Source: Megamerina dolium
Taxonomy: Eukaryota; Arthropoda; Insecta; Diptera; Megamerinidae
DNA: 64,000 nt
Assembly: GCA_963854835.1 (NCBI GenBank)
Contig: OY978528.1
Coordinates: 52,796,508-52,860,507, forward strand
Reading direction: 5' to 3'
Under the pieces are notes generated by a model. That model did not search any database, had not been told where the DNA came from, and saw nothing but the letters and a program-made list of their open reading frames with translations. Shown in pieces: positions 36,108 to 46,595 of the stretch. Position 1 is the stretch's first letter. Every line of letters starts with the position of its first letter. A program made the translations under genes and the position numbers.

Positions 36108-36541
36108 TATCTTACAGTCGTCCGGGGCCTACTTTTATTTCCACTGCATTGTATTGTAGTTACATTAAGAAGTAGGCGTGGCTCATCAATTTTTTCAGGA
36201 ATAATTTCTATAATACGTACCGTATTATATTATGGCTAGCCATTTCTTGTAAATCTATTTATCCTTATAATAATAATCTACATCTTAAATGTGGTTGTCA
36301 TAGGATACTTATGCCAAATTTCGTCAAAATAACTCAATATATGCTCAAGTTATCGAGCGAAGTAGCAAGATGACAGACGTACGGACGGACGGACATCGTC
36401 AAATCGAAAATTTAAACGATGCTGATCACGAACTGATCACTGCTGATATATTTTTCTATATCTCCGGAGATTCCTTCAAGTGGTTACAAACATCTCACCG
36501 AAATGAATATACATTACATAACCTCATGCAGGGTGTAAAAA
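36108..36541 (-). mobile_element. Deletion derivative of the 32.6-kb nested repeat
   Basis: The low-coordinate side reads TTACAGTCGTCCGGGGCC, the inverse of the element's right end. The high-coordinate side, CATGCAGGGTGTA, is the inverse of its left end. Between them are the inverse of the ATTTGGCATAAGTA region and of (GTCC)n (about 36375-36395). The tandem modules are mostly missing, so both ends are kept in about 430 bp. Confidence 0.82.
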
Positions 36542-36634
36542 TGAATATTGATATTCTACGTGATGATTAAGTTATGAGATGGCATTCCCATAAATGCCAC
36601 GATCACACATAGTGGACAATAATGTGATAAGGCT

Positions 36635-37195
36635 AACCATGGCAGTGTTTGGAACTCTTGAAGCGAAATTCGGAGAGCTCTTTGCGTTGAGTAGTCACTG
36701 TCGATAAAACCTAGGTATATTCTTATACGCTAACAAGATTTGACAATCTCAATAATGGAGTTATCTGGATTAATCTGCTCCAAGGAATGGCGTCCTATTG
36801 ACCAGAAAGGTGATTGTGACGATTTGTAGGGATTTAAAGGGAGCAAACCGCATAATCGTTTCACATAGAGGAAGGACAAGAAAATATTGAAACGATTCGA
36901 TAAGAAATCTAGGAAGACTCGGTCCCGTTTGGATTAGAAAAAAGTGACGTTTTAGGACCATAATACACAAGTACATTTTTCACTATTATCAATACATAAT
37001 TGTAGGAACCGTACTGGCCTAACTGGTTTCCTGTGACTTTTTCCTGTTCTCGAAGATGGAATTATGGCTAGGAGGAAGAAAATTCTGTACAACAGACTAG
37101 CAGAGTTTGACCGATAGCATTTTTCGGAGTGGTTCAACAAATGGCAGAGACGTTGGGAAAAATGTATCAGATTCAAATACGATCAAACTGAAACA
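36635..37195 (+). pseudogene. mariner transposase relic, strongly decayed
   Basis: The blocks lie in several frames: CLELLKRNSESSLR, then VVTVDKT-stop-VYSYT (about 36690), where the first catalytic Asp is kept but Trp is a stop; PNLVSCDFFLFSKMELWLGG (about 37020-37075), with the third Asp in SCDF; and the end FSEWFNKWQRRWEKCIRF (about 37122-37175). The middle block with the second Asp is not recognisable. The PCDFFLFPK-like signature differs from the PSDYFLFPN of the copies at 20445 and 40838, so this is a different mariner lineage. It adjoins the repeat at 36108. Confidence 0.8.
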
Positions 37196-38679
37196 ATAAG
37201 TTAATAACATGTGTCTACATTTCTATCAGGGTACTTAGTTACCGCCCCTCTTATTCACCACACATTATCGATCGAAAGATTAAGACATAGTTTTTACATT
37301 GAAAGTTCAGCTAGCTTCTTGTGTAAGTCGATGTCTATTCATTATCAATGTGAAAGGATCTGATTTCAATAATGCAGAAGCGAATTCTGCTACCTATACC
37401 TTTGTATGCACATTAACATTGTATAACAGTGGCGACAGCAAGAATTGATTGCAGTCGATTTGGTGTGTTACAATAAATGATCGCACCGAATGTTGGTGAC
37501 GTTAGCACGCACACAAATGGCGATATGAAGGTAGAAATAATGAAAACGAAAATCTGCTCATCTGTCTTTCTGTTTTTGTTGTTGTTTTTGTTGTTGCTTG
37601 TATTGCTTTCAAAATCGCTCATTAATATTCGCAAATAGCATTTTTATGCTAATTCGCAAACATATATGTCGCACGTTGAGTATACTAATCTCAATACAAT
37701 TGTCAGCGTACTGTCGATACGATACCAGAACATTCAACAAACGACGAACAACGAACAACGATGACAGCTACTGTGATTTAAAATGATCGTATCGTTGTTA
37801 TTGTTGCTGTTACTGTTGCTGCCTGCGCAGCTGCTGCTGTAGTTTAGCAATAATTAAGTTGTAAAATGATTGCAAATACACACATCTACGCTCACATACA
37901 TATACGCTTCGAGCACTCGAACATGCACTCGTTTGTTGTCTGCCCTCTACAATTGGGTTTTAGCTTTATTTTATTTTATAAATACATTTTTTTTACTCTT
38001 GATTTCTTGTCATGTGCGTGCATGTGATTGTGCATTGGAATTGCATGAATTACGACACATGTCCTTGAGTCACTGATAAATGGGATACTTAAGGTATTTA
38101 TTACAACTACTGATCATTATCAGTTCAAATCATTATTGCTTTTTTTCTTTTTTTTTTGCATCCATTCATTTAATTCACTATTTTATTTATATGTGTAGTT
38201 TCTATATATGTATATACGATCTACAATATTCTATAACATGCAACATTTTGTAGGTACATGCATACGTATTTTTAATGTATGCAGAGGTGTTGTCATTGCA
38301 TTTTTTTTTTGTCTTTTATTTTGCTCTTTCATTAAAAAATTTCCAAGCGACATGAACAAATGGTATACACGCATGCGTAACTGCTGCGGGTACGACTCGT
38401 ATATATGTAGAAGGTATGGCGCCTTACCTTGCCATGATTCTTCAACACTATTGTTACATATGCGCTGGTATATATCTATAGTTTCACTTATATGCTACTA
38501 CCAGAATGTAGGAATAAATATGCACGTGCAAAATGATATTCAGTTGTCATAGTACGATTTTGCAAATGCTCGTGCTGGTAGTAAAAACTTTAAAATCTTA
38601 AGTGTTAAATTAAAAAGAATGATTTTTTCATGATTCATATACTAATCGGAATTAAATTTAGAATATACTTGTAGTAGAA
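37196..38679. other. AT-rich non-coding stretch
   Basis: (GTT)n-like sequence lies near 37575-37600 and 37795-37830. GACTCGTATA occurs at 38394. The short frames look like chance AT-rich frames. I see no gene. Confidence 0.5.
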
Positions 38680-40360
38680 GTTTATGACCGCTGCCCCCGC
38701 CACGTTATAAAAATCTTGCTTGGTGGCTTCAATGCCAGGGTGCGCAAGGAAGGTGCCTTTGGTCCTACTGTCGGAAATTTCAACCTCCACCAGAACACCT
38801 CCGAAAACGGAATAAGGCTGATCGACTTCGTTGTAGCACGAAATATGGTAATTACTGGTACCAGATTTCAGAGTCAACACACGTAAAGCGATGTGGCTGT
38901 CTCCAGATCAACGAACGAAAAACCAAATTGATCACGTGATGATTGACGGAAGGCTTGCCTCTAGTGTGATGGACATGAAATCGATCCGTGGTGCCAACAT
39001 CGACTCGGATTATTACATTGTTGCAGCTAAGGTGCGAACTTGTTTATGTGTCGCAAAGAACAAAGTTCCAAACAGAAAACACTTAACTTCAATAACGCCA
39101 CCACGATTATCGGATCTGCTTTTGCAGAACACTCCCCCTCCGCAAGTATCATCGCGCACAATGGACAAACATATCCCACTCCATAATTACTGCTGCTGAG
39201 GAGGTAATCGGTTTCTATCGTCTTCTGAGGAATGAATCGTATGATCAAGAGTGTTGTGACACTACCGCAGAGAAAGATGCCGTCTATATAAAGAGCGGTA
39301 CAGGGAGAAGAGAAGTGCGGAGAGGCGCAATAGGAGAATGGAAATGATGGAAATGGGAATCCGGTTACAGATGTCCAGAGTGTACTGACCCTATGGAGGG
39401 AACACTTCTCCACGTTACTGAATGGCAATGCTACGAACAATTCCGCCAGTGGAGGAGATTGCCCGATAACCCCAATTACAGATGATGGTGTTGATGTTCC
39501 ACCACCCGACTATGACGAGGTTGAAACAGCCATTTTAAGGCTGAAGAACAACAAATCTGCAGGTGCTGATGGCCTGCCTGCCAAGTTGTTTAAGACCGGA
39601 GGCGACGAGCTGCTCACCAGCATGCAGCAACCCATAAGGAGAATATGGCCATATAAAAGCATGCCAGATGATTGGAGGCTAATATGCTCAATAACCTGAT
39701 TGGACTTTATCAGTCTGGCTTCAGACCATCGACCACGTGGTTTCAGACAAGGTGATTCGTTATCGTGCGACTTCTTCAATCTCATTATGGAGAAAATAAT
39801 ACGAGCTGCTGATCTCCGACATAATGGCACTATCTTCAACAAAAGTGTCATGCTGCTGGCGTATGCTGATGATATTGACATAATCGACATGAAAACGCGA
39901 GCAGTCAATGCAGCATTCTCGGAGTTGGAAAGAGAGCCGCATGGGATGGGTCTTACGGTGAACGAGGGCAAGACGAAGTACCTTGTATCAAAAAGCAAAG
40001 AGTCCCAGCATCTTGGATAGCAAGTCACTGTTGATAACTACGCTTTTGAAGTATTGAATCACTTTATCTATCTTGGAACCAGCATTAGCACCAGTAATGA
40101 CGTCAGCCTGGAAATATTGCGAAGGATCTCTTTTACATGTGCTACTTTGGGAAGTCGAGCCCTCTCTTGAGCAACGAAAACCATACTCTACAAGTCTCTC
40201 AATATGTCTGTCATTACATATGGCGCCGTAGCTTGGACAATTTCCACCTCAGATGAGAGAATGCTCGGAGTTTTTGAGAGAAAGGTCTTAAGCAAGATCA
40301 TTGGACTTAGTTGCGTTGGTGGCGAGTATCGAATAAAGTACAACCATGAGCTGTATTAGC
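38680..40360 (+). pseudogene. RTE-like LINE relic, endonuclease end through reverse transcriptase
   Basis: This is the most complete RTE-like copy here. Segments in order are: the endonuclease C-terminal half (LGGFNARVRKEGAFGPTVGN, IRLIDFVVARNMVITGTRF, then WLSPDQRTKNQIDHVMIDGR and a SDYYIVAAK motif, normally SDHYLVAAK); the connector (EEVIGFYRLLRNES); LRLKNNKSAGADGLPAKLF at the start of the reverse transcriptase (about 39537); a deletion near 39690 that removes the fingers and front palm; FRQGDSLSCDFFNLIMEKI; MLLAYADDIDII (39850-39885); and the thumb region to VFERKVLSKIIGL (40280-40310). The C-terminal QRLRWLGHV region is missing. Frameshifts separate most blocks. Antisense open frames at 39027-39440 and 39510-40028 are shadows. 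Confidence 0.9.
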
Positions 40361-40837
40361 TCATAGTTGTTACAATCCTGCTAAGAAATGAATCTCTAGG
40401 AAATGTGAATAACAAGGAAGTGCAAATTGATCGACAAACATCGTTGTTAGACTCATATAACACTACTTGACATTTTTCGATTATCGCGAGTACCTTAAAA
40501 AAAAAATATGATTTCTTAACTAATTTTGAGTTGTTGGTATAAAAGCTTGCCTCTATTTCTTTCTCCAAATGATAGTTTTCGACGAATCAGATCAAATATG
40601 ACTGTGCTAGAGACAATGCAAATTTTAAAAAATAAGTGAATTTTTTACGTTTTTAGAATATTTTTTCAGCTGTTCCATTGACATGACAAAATTATTTCAC
40701 GTATTTTTAAAATTATAGGTAAAAGATAATTTTATGGCAAACATTCTAAAGAAATGTAGAAGCTAGGCAGCATTAGGTGAAGAAAGGCATATGCATAGGT
40801 TTTAGACCCAAACTAGCTTGTACATACAATATACATA
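40361..40837. other. AT-rich non-coding stretch
   Basis: I see no gene or recognised repeat here. Confidence 0.5.
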
Positions 40838-41961
40838 CATGCGATGGTGGTCCCAGAACTACCCGGCCTGACAAATATGGCGGAAGTAATTTGAAAAAAA
40901 TTACTTTGGTGAAAAGTGGCAATCTTATAAAACAAATGTTTTAAATTTCAAGACGCCATGTTGCTTAGTATTTTTTTTGGAGCCATTGAAATTTAACGAC
41001 CTCAGTGAATTTGTAAAAAAAATGGTCACCGTATGTAATTCAATACTTTCTTTTGAAAAGTCTCACTCCAACGAATATTAAAGCCGAACTAGATTCTACT
41101 CTGGGGGAGTCTGCTCCTTCGTTTACGACCATAAAATATAGGGTGTGGAAGGCGAACACCGTAGTGGTCGACTAATTGAGGTGGCCACGCTAGAAACGGT
41201 TAAGAAAATCCACAAAATGGTATTGGATAATCACAGGGTGAAGGTGCGTGAGCTAGGTGAAATTACAGGCATTTCAAAAAGTGCTATACATCGTATATTG
41301 ACCGAACATTTGGAGATGAAAAAGCTGTGTGCAATATGGGTGCCGCGTTTACTCACAATCAAACAAAAACAACGTCGTGAAGATGTCCCTATAGAGTGTT
41401 TGGCGATGTTCCACAGTAATAAAGCCGTCGATTCGTAACCATGGATGAGACATGGGTCCACCACATCACACCTGAGACAAAGGAGCAGTCAAAACAGTGG
41501 ACTGAAATGGGAGAATCGTATCCAAAGAAGGCGAAGACAGTTCCATCTGCGGGCAAGTTTATGACATCTGTTTTTTGGGATTCAAGTTGGATAATTTTTA
41601 TTTATTGTCTTCAAAAAGGAAAAACAATCAACGGCGAGTATTATGATAATCTATTTCAGCGTTTAAATGATGAAATTAAAGAAAAATGGCAGCATTTGGA
41701 GAAAAAGAAAGTGAAAGACAATCCACCAGTTGCGATGGCCAAATCAATGAGTCGCCAGATTTAGTTCCTTCGGACTTTTTTCTATTTTCAAATTTGAAAA
41801 AATCGCTTGGTGGTAGAAGATTTAGGGTATCGAAGCTATAGAATATTGCTGGGAAAAGTATATAGAGCTAAAAGGAGATTATGTTGAGAAATGAAGAAAA
41901 ATTTTCCCAAATTTGTTGTTTTCTCTGTTAGGTCGGATAATTCTGGGACCGCCCTCGTATA
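40838..41961 (+). mobile_element. mariner element, copy 2, both TIRs present
   Basis: Left terminus GGTGGTCCCAGAACTACCCG (40847 on) and inverted right terminus GGCGGTCCCAGAATTATCCG match in about 24 of 29 positions, next to TA-like flanks. The transposase lies in several frames: TNIKAELDSTLGESAPSFTT, the frame at 41145-41438 with EHRSGRLIEV, ISKSAIHRILTEHLEM and WVPRLLTIKQKQRRED, then 41441-41764 with MDETWVHHITPETKEQ, VFWDSSWIIFIYCLQKGKTI and EKKKV. The second Asp survives only in a damaged KDNPP. SPDLVPSDFFLFSNLKKSL holds the third Asp in another frame, and YCWEKYIELKGDYVEK ends the protein. It has at least four frameshifts or deletions and is inactive. Its trans-mobilisation may remain possible because the ends are kept. 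Confidence 0.9.
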
Positions 41962-43799
41962 TTAGTTTTTTTAAATAATTATCAATTACAGTATTTGAAT
42001 AGATAAATTGAATTTTCATAAAGTTTTCTTATAATAATCCAAAACACCCAATAATGTAGAATAGAATAACCTATTTAATGAGGATTTTGAACATAATTGG
42101 TTTAAAATTTATAATAATTAAATGATTGCTATGGTAAAATGCAATGAAGTAATAATACGTACTATTTTTGATAGAAATGCAGTTCATAAATTTATGTATG
42201 TATATTTACTTCAATAATCATTTATTGCTAAATACATTCAACTATCAACATACTTATATTCCTCTTGTGTGCTGTTTTTTTTTTTCTTCTTTGTATATTT
42301 ATTTTATGTACCAATTGTTGTATATTGCATCATATGCGTCGTCATCGTGTATCTAATCTGTAGAATCTTTATCTTTATTGAGAGTGCAGCACCTTGTGCA
42401 CCATTTGCTAGCTATAAACATAATTTTGTGCACTTCACCAAGCACCATGTGTACATATGAGTACCATAATACAATATATGGTAGGCATGTGTATGTGTCT
42501 ATCATACCGCACCACTTTGCATAGATTCAGTATATGTTCATGAGGAGAAGTACAAAAAGAAAAAAAAAAAAAATTGCAATAACGCATAAATAAAATTTAC
42601 GAATACATACACGGCGCTGCTGGTACTTTGAATCCTTAAAAAACGAGATCTATCTAATGTGGCAACATACATGACGTTTTTGTTGTTGCTGCTGTTACCG
42701 CTGCTGCTGCTGGTGCTGGTGCTGTTGCTGTCGCTATTATTGCACTTGTATTTTATGTTGTCGTTGGGTGCACATATGCAAAATATGGCACTCACATACT
42801 CTTATATATGTGTGTATGCTATTTCATTTCTATTTAGTATACGAGTATGCTACGTACCTCCATTCATATTGTGTATACTTGTATATAGGCATGTACTTAC
42901 TTACGTTTGTACCATTTGCCTCATATTGCTTGCATATATATGAAGAAAAATTATTGTAAAAACAAGTGCAAGGTAACGTGTTAGATGCAACATAATAAAT
43001 TTAAACGCCGACTAAAGAATTCGCAAAGAAATTACACCACTGAGCGGCAACGGCATGCCAGCAATATATTTTATTTATATTGGAATTTTCTTTTATTTTG
43101 TTCTTGCTTTTTTTGTGTGTGTTTTATTTTCTATATTTTTGCTTTTAGCATAAGTTGGATCAGTCGAATGCATTTTTACAGGTTATCATTTTTCTTAGGT
43201 TTTATTGCTGTTATATCATTAGTATCATGTATAGGTAGTACCTACGACTATTACCTTTGTTTTGGTTTGAAATATATATGCAGTTGGAAATTTAATGGGT
43301 ATATATACTTAACATGTATATTTATTAGTTGTATAAATAAATACGGCAGTATTGTATTTGGTTATTCATGCTATAATCCAGGCTCTGAAAATTCTCTTCT
43401 TGTGAGAATGCAATTTGTGTTTAGCACTTTTGAGCCTATCAGAATCATAGACAAATCCAATTAAGTCACCTAAAGGGTTAAATCCTATGATATAACATCA
43501 TATGCATAGTTCTTTGGTTGGTGGATTAAAATGGCAGTTCTTCTTCCAAACCCAATTAACACTAAAAACCTATTTTGTCACCCCTCTATTTTATTGGTCC
43601 CTCTATGCATCAAAAATTTTCAAATCCATTTCATTCGGTTTAAGCAACAATTTTCACTTCGATAAGTGACTATAGAGGCACTTCGATTAGTATCTATATC
43701 ACACATTTTTACCTTGTAGAGATATGCTATTCCTTTTATTGAACCCGCCGTTTTTGCTTCGATGGGGAAAAAATCGAATGCTTTCAATTATATTTGTAG

Positions 43800-43800
<1 letters not shown>
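41962..43800. other. Non-coding stretch with simple repeats
   Basis: (CTG)n-like sequence lies at about 42675-42735. Runs of T and A occur at about 42270 and 42556. A TACGAGTA octamer lies at 42840. A 159-codon frame at 42985-43464 is T-rich and hydrophobic, and I do not accept it as a gene. Confidence 0.5.
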
Positions 43801-43860
<60 letters not shown>

Positions 43861-43861
43861 T
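43801..43861. repeat. (ATT)n microsatellite, 20 repeats
   Basis: This is a perfect trinucleotide run. The poly-Ile and poly-Asn frames across it are artefacts. Confidence 0.98.
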
Positions 43862-43929
43862 GTTATCGCGCCGGCTGGGGGCGCAAAGTACCGAAACAAA
43901 TAAATTCCATTGTGGTCGATTTGCATCTT

Positions 43930-44516
43930 TTGACTTTATATGCGACCAGGTGAGCGAGTCGTCAAATGTCGTGAATTCGTCATGGCGAAGGATAATCTGG
44001 CTTTCGTTATTCTGTACTCAATGTCGGTATTAGCGCCGCCGTCAGCGGTGATTTGGCTACCTAAGTAGACAAATTTGTTTACACTTTCGATGGATTGTCC
44101 GTACACTGTGAATGCGCTAGGTCGCGTGCCATTAATGGGCATGGACTTCGTCTTTCCAGTGATAAAACGCAACCCAACGCTATTCGCGTAAGCTGCCACA
44201 TCGTCTAACTTGCGTTACATGTGTCCCATTCTTGTGACACTAAAACAATGTCATCAGCATAATCGAGATCATCTAGATGTTCCATACTGATTGGGTTCCA
44301 GAGTATGGCTCTGCCAGGCTGAGCGTCAAGGGCATTGCTTAGCACATCATCGGTTACGATTAGAAACAAGACTGGCGACAGTATGCATGCTTGTCTCACT
44401 CCCGCAACTGGTTCAATTGGGTCGGAGAGTGCACCATCATGCAGCACTCTACATTGAAAATTGTAGCATTGCTTCGTGATATTAATCGAAGCCAAAGAAA
44501 TGGGAGTATGAATCAA
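43930..44516 (-). pseudogene. LINE reverse-transcriptase fragment with YADD
   Basis: On the minus strand from 44516 the frame has QCYNFQCRVLHDGALSDPIE, GVRQACILSPVLFLIV (normally RQGC, here Gly to Ala) and LDDLDYADDIVLVSQEW (about 44270-44230). After a frameshift near 44205 it continues as VAAYANSVGLRF, GKTKSMPINGTRPSAFTV and NKFVYLGSQITADGGANTDI. This is the palm and thumb of a non-LTR reverse transcriptase. The LSPxLF, DLDYADD and SVNKFVYLGS words differ from the RTE-like copies above, so it is a separate family. I cannot name the clade. Both ends are truncated. Confidence 0.85.
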
Positions 44517-44706
44517 ATAAATTATTTTGATAATTCAGTTTTATTGTTTATAGCAGTTAAATTATATAGTAATCTCACTCATATTTATTTCCACATTCAT
44601 ATTATTTTACAATTTATCAATGTTTGGGTCCAGAAGTTAACCTTATCAGTTTGATCATTTTGCGACAAACTGTTATGCGGGGAATTATGTTATATGTTAT
44701 ATTATT

Positions 44707-45072
44707 CGGTGCCGTAGCTCAGTGTTTAGTGTATTCGCCTCCTGATCTGTAGGTCGTGGTTCAATCCCCGGCTGATGCATAACAAATTTAATATCGATAA
44801 GATTTTTCTTTCGCATGGTACCCACCTGTCGGCAAGCAATTGGCAATTCTTCCGACAGTAACAACTTGCCATGAAAAAGCTTCTAAAAGAATTCTGTGAC
44901 AAAGCTCATAAAAAGTGATGTCACAAGTGTTCTGCCGTTCGAAACCGGCTAAAATAAGTAGGTCCCTTCTAATACTGTTCAAATTTAAGACACACAACAG
45001 TAATGAAGAGAAGCTCGGACAATGAGCCCTTTGGGGCTTTAAGTGCCACATATTTATTTTTATTTTTATTTT
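44707..45072 (+). mobile_element. Full-length SINE, type A 3' end, with 11-bp TSD
   Basis: TGTTATATTAT stands on both sides (44695-44705 and 45073-45083), a clean target-site duplication as left by LINE-driven insertion. The head has A box TAGCTCAGTG with a changed final base, and a B box that lost one G. The body is complete (ACCCACCTGTCGGCAAGCAA, GTGATGTCACAAG, GTAGGTCCCTTCT), ending in GGGGCTTTAAGTGCCACATA and a (TTTTTA)n tail. Confidence 0.93.
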
Positions 45073-45086
45073 TGTTATATTATATA

Positions 45087-45640
45087 GGGTGATCCAATAA
45101 GAGCTTCCGGTAGTTTTTTTTTAATAAAACGCATTAAAAACAATTTAATAATCAAAACGTGTATTTGAGACGTAAGTTCGGTTTATGACATTTAATGTTT
45201 GAAAATAATTTATTTTAAATGTTGTGGCCAACTGACTCTAACATGATCCATTCTATGGGTCCAATATTTCGCCCGATATTCCGTTAATTACGCGTGTTAT
45301 GATCGCTTCTAATTCGGGAATCGATTGTGGTTTATCGACATAAACAACTAATTTCACATAGCTCCATAAAAAGTAATCCAACTGCGTCAGATCACAAGAT
45401 CTGAACACCATAACCACAACATAACACCATATGAACACCATGAAATGGTCGAAGAGAATGAAGAACATTTCTCACTGAACACTGAATTTTCACAATTTGT
45501 AAACGTTGTTCTGGCGTTAGTCTATTCATGGTGAAATATCAATGAATAATGAACACAAATGTCATATGAGCATGACAGTTATAACACGTGAGTTGTCTGG
45601 GAATCCCTATTGGAAAAAGTACCTCCTATTGGATCACCCT
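45087..45640 (-). mobile_element. MITE-like deletion derivative of a TPLDYFLW-type transposon
   Basis: The ends TATAGGGTGATCCAATAAGA and, inverted, TATAGGGTGATCCAATAGGA are perfect over about 17 bp, with TA flanks. On the minus strand the start codon near 45530 gives MNRLTPEQRLQI-like sequence. By deletion it joins to LTQLDYFLWSYVKLVVYVDK and ITRVINGISGEIL. It thus keeps the first and last parts of the same transposase type seen at 3430, with Pro to Gln in the TPLDYFLW word. At about 555 bp it is non-autonomous but has good ends, so it defines the termini of this family in the window. Confidence 0.9.
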
Positions 45641-45679
45641 ATATATCACTGAAAAAATATTAAAAATATCTTTTTTTTA

Positions 45680-46285
45680 TACCCACATTGTAAGAAAAAT
45701 TGTGAATCTATTGAGTAATTTCGATCACAAATTTTAAGTTTGATCTTGAACCACGCCTTAATTGGGCGTTAGCGACATACAATTTTTGGTTTTTTATATT
45801 CACAAAAATGTTTTTTTTCCTTTAAGTTAGCAATCCTGCACTTGTTCTAACTATCTAACTATCTTTGCAATATTAATCCACACCTTAAATTTTGTTGTTC
45901 TACGCTGAATAGTAGGTTATAGCGGTTTAATTTTTTTTTTTTTTTAATTTTCGTAACTTTGTATGCCAGCCCCATTAAGAAGTGCGTGCAGAATGCTGCT
46001 TTCATATCACTTTATTTAAAGGAAATTCCGTCATTTTGTATGGGAGCTACTATAAACAGTGGGCGTGGCTAGCCCATTTCTTGAAAATTTGTTATCCCTA
46101 CTATACTAATTCACAACTTAAATAAATACTTTAAATACTTCGTAAGTTTAAAATGTTTGTATAATATCCTCTACGTTGTATGTGGAGCTACATAAAAAAG
46201 AGAGCGTGGATTTCTAATTTTACAATCATGACCAATATCTATCCCTTCCCTACCCTTGGATCATAGGTTATTTATGCCAAATGTG
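45680..46285 (-). mobile_element. Third copy of the 32.6-kb nested repeat, cut by a SINE
   Basis: On the minus strand it holds ATTTGGCATAAATAACCTAT, CCAAGGGTAGGGAAGGGATA, CCACGCCCAC-type boxes and CCATACAAAATGA-like words as in 32840-33600, with more divergence. It breaks off at 46285, exactly where the SINE head starts. The part that should follow (the GTCC run and left end) is not found on the other side. Confidence 0.8.
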
Positions 46286-46286
46286 G

Positions 46287-46595
46287 GTGCCGTAGCTCAG
46301 TGGTTAGTGCCTTGGTCTTCTAATTTGTAGGTTGTGGATTCAATCCCCGGCTGAAGCATAACATTATTTAATATCGAAAAGATTTTTCGATCGGTATCGA
46401 CAAAGCTCAGAAAAAGTTATGTCGCAAGAGTTCTACCTTTCGGAACCGGCTAATATAAGTATGTTCCTTCTAATGCTGTTCAAATGCAACAGGCACAACT
46501 GTATTGGAAGAAAAGCTCGGTGGTATCACAACGGGCCTTAATGGCCTAAGTGTGTCTTCTCAGAGAGAGGGCAGCCACAATAACATAACATAAAA
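46287..46595 (+). mobile_element. SINE, type B 3' end, internal deletion
   Basis: It has A box TAGCTCAGTGG, and the B box is GGATTCAATCCC with one change. After GATTTTTCGATCGG the copy jumps to GACAAAGCTCAGAAAAAG, so about 85 bp are missing. It ends GAAAAGCTCGGTGGTATCAC, AACGGGCCTTAATGGCCTAA and a TAACATAACATAAAA-like tail. The 4959 copy shares this ending. Confidence 0.9.

Noticed and set aside
39027..40028. Antisense frames of 137 and 172 codons
   Set aside because: They are exact shadows of the RTE-like LINE on the plus strand, which explains their length.
42985..43464. 159-codon open frame, hydrophobic
   Set aside because: It lies in T-rich DNA, where sense-strand T bias lowers stops and yields Phe/Ile/Tyr. 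There is no domain, no splice context and no homologous pattern. One frame of this length is not surprising in a window of this size.
43699..43953. Poly-Asn and poly-Ile frames
   Set aside because: They translate the (ATT)n run on either strand.
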